A stretch of 64,000 nucleotides of DNA from JABAAE01 sp036336715 (GTDB lineage Bacteria > Planctomycetota > Planctomycetia > Pirellulales > Pirellulaceae). Numbering within the stretch: the stretch's first letter is position 1; each line of letters starts with the position of its first letter. Below the pieces are notes generated by a model. The model had not been told where the DNA came from and searched no databases. It was given only the letters and a program-made list of their open reading frames with translations. The stretch spans positions 1-64,000 of the forward strand of contig JAYZFP010000150.1 of the NCBI GenBank assembly GCA_036336715.1. The letters are read 5' to 3'. Positions 62,746 through 64,000 of this stretch are shown piece after piece. Made by a program: the position numbers and the translations under genes.

Positions 62746-64000
62746 TCAGCCATCCGGTTTCTGGCGATCAAAACTCATGAATCCTGTGGTCGCGTAAATA
62801 TCCAGCAGACCATCTCCGTCAAAATCGCACATCAAGGGGGCGAATGCCCAGCCAACTTCGTTGACTCCCGCGATCTCGGTGACATCCGAGTACCGACCGT
62901 CCGCTCCTTTACGGTACAGCCGGTTTCCCGCACAGGACCCGCGGATCTGCGGATAGATACCCTCGGGGTAGTCCTCGTCGGAAACGTGGGAGATGATCCT
63001 CCGCCCCATCTTGGAATACATGTTGGCAACGTAAATCTCGGTCGTCCCGTCATTGTCGAGGTCACCCGTGGCCAAACCCATGCTGGTCGCAAAATCGGCC
63101 GCCCCGCTGGTATCGGAAACATCCTCGAAAGTCCCATCACCCCGGTTCCGCAAAACCACGTTGCTGGCAAAATCATTCACCAGGTAAAGGTCGGGAAAAT
63201 GGTCCTCGTCGTAAAAGAACCAACTGCTGGAAAAGGTCGTTCGGTTGCCACCTCCCGCATTTGCCTCGTCGGTAACATCCCGGAATTTACCGTTCCCCTC
63301 GTTGTGCCAGAGTGTATTGGCAGCCCCCCCTTCTTCATCGCCGACCCAGCCGGCGCGATCCACCTTTTGCTGAAACTCGTGTGATCGGCTGATGTACAAA
63401 TCCAAACGACCATCGCAGTCAAAATCGGCAACGGTCACACCATGTGGGTCAAAACCGCCGTCGAACCCGGACTCTGCCGTCACATTCTTGAACCGCAATC
63501 CACCCACGTTTCGATAGAGCGAAGTGCCCATCAGCAGATCCGGGTATCCGTCGTTGTCAAAATCAACCCACCCGGCCAGGGCCGTCTTCCCCGGCCCCTC
63601 CGGGGCCCAGTTGGAAAGTCCCATCTCCCGGCTGCGGTCAATGTATTGACCATCTTCCATGCAGAGCAAAAACGGGATGCCGTCGTAGGTCGCAACGGCA
63701 AGATCAAAGTCACCATCCCGATCAAAATCCTCCACAGCCACCTGGAACTGAAACTGTTGCGCTTCGCCGGAAGGCAGCTTCCAATTATCCGGAATCGCAA
63801 AATCCTGCAGATTCAGCTCGCCGGTTTTCTCTCGGAATAGTGACCGACTGGACTGGGTCAGCACGCAATCGACGGTTTTCCAGTCGACTGCCGCCTGGCC
63901 GTTATGAATTTCCTCATCCTCTGCGTATTCAAACCCCACGTGGTGGTGGGAGCTCAATTTGCTGGCATATCCTTCCTTCGAAATCCCGTGCACGGTAATC
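62746..64000 (-). CDS. CRTAC1-type FG-GAP/VCBS repeat protein, 5' end beyond window, in-frame TGA at its end
   Basis: About 418 codons are visible; the reading frame is open to the end of the window, so the start lies beyond it. A GTG at 63993 is internal, not a good start. Repeats of Asp-rich FG-GAP/VCBS type follow: D-F-D-R-D-G-D-F-D-L, D-F-D-N-D-G-Y-P-D-L, D-F-D-C-D-G-R-L-D-L, D-L-D-N-D-G-T-T-E-I and D-F-D-G-D-G-L-L-D-I. They bind Ca2+ in a propeller. Translation ends at TGA in F-D-R-Q-K-P-D-G-*, yet the homologous sequence continues downstream (62137-62724). Probably secreted; a role in surface adhesion or polymer breakdown is speculative. Confidence 0.82.
   Translation of the reverse strand, partial: ITVHGISKEGYASKLSSHHHVGFEYAEDEEIHNGQAAVDWKTVDCVLTQSSRSLFREKTGELNLQDFAIPDNWKLPSGEAQQFQFQVAVEDFDRDGDFDLAVATYDGIPFLLCMEDGQYIDRSREMGLSNWAPEGPGKTALAGWVDFDNDGYPDLLMGTSLYRNVGGLRFKNVTAESGFDGGFDPHGVTVADFDCDGRLDLYISRSHEFQQKVDRAGWVGDEEGGAANTLWHNEGNGKFRDVTDEANAGGGNRTTFSSSWFFYDEDHFPDLYLVNDFASNVVLRNRGDGTFEDVSDTSGAADFATSMGLATGDLDNDGTTEIYVANMYSKMGRRIISHVSDEDYPEGIYPQIRGSCAGNRLYRKGADGRYSDVTEIAGVNEVGWAFAPLMCDFDGDGLLDIYATTGFMSFDRQKPDG

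Noticed and set aside
1..64000. CRISPR arrays, phage, transposon or plasmid modules
   Set aside because: No spaced direct repeats, transposase, integrase, terminase or replication genes were recognised on either strand.

Overview
The window looks like chromosomal DNA of a free-living, probably marine or freshwater planctomycete (phylum Planctomycetota). The evidence is family content rather than a marker gene. There is a DUF1559 pseudopilin-like protein with an H-X9-DG tail, a DUF1552/DUF1592 pair, a PVC-type CxxCH heme protein next to a sulfatase, a BBP7-type beta-barrel protein, several secreted PQQ-like propellers beginning near D-W-P-x-W-R-G-P, a CRTAC1-type FG-GAP protein and a ClpS that departs from the proteobacterial pattern. 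Intergenic spaces are long (often 200-1000 bp), genes are mostly single or in short runs, and several starts are TTG or GTG. I see no phage, transposase, CRISPR array or plasmid module.

Layout. 0.1-2.2 kb: a secreted double-CCxxC protein and an MFS transporter. 2.9-11.4 kb: a secreted protein cluster on the plus strand, with three PQQ-like propellers (one a lipoprotein), an intact trypsin/PDZ protease and a degenerate relative with PDZ inserted inside the protease fold. 11.6-21 kb: housekeeping and regulation (HDOD protein, ECF-type sigma factor, pyrD, an S1-domain protein, a VOC protein, a Tat-exported amidase), separated by long spacers that hold small candidate genes and RNA structures. 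21.3-31 kb: a surface-glycan locus, with five glycosyltransferases, a pseudopilin at the head of the glycosyltransferase run and a Wzm/Wzt-type ABC exporter, ending at tRNA-Leu(GAG). 31.7-34.2 kb: a universal-stress-like protein paired with an NhaD/ArsB-type ion transporter. 34.4-43.8 kb: a ThuA-like protein, then a five-gene minus-strand operon (PVC heme protein, sulfatase, small protein, DUF1592, DUF1552). 44.3-54.4 kb: an unrecognised 472-residue protein, purC, a MATE exporter, a TPR membrane protein, the BBP7 porin-like protein and a Gfo/Idh/MocA oxidoreductase. 54.6-62 kb: a CapK/PaaK-like AMP-ligase, a HEAT-repeat protein, mtaB overlapping clpS, an M20 dipeptidase, serS and a zinc-ribbon Nudix hydrolase. 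62.1-64 kb: the 3' part of a CRTAC1/FG-GAP gene interrupted by one in-frame TGA; it runs off the window end.

The most interesting signal is that TGA (62746-62748, minus strand). The frame stays open for about 200 codons on both sides and the family continues across it. The codon after next encodes Cys (U-x-C if recoded), and a hairpin with a G-containing loop lies about 20 nt downstream, as in bacterial SECIS elements. Selenocysteine is therefore a real possibility, but a nonsense mutation or base error cannot be excluded here, and no sel genes are in the window.
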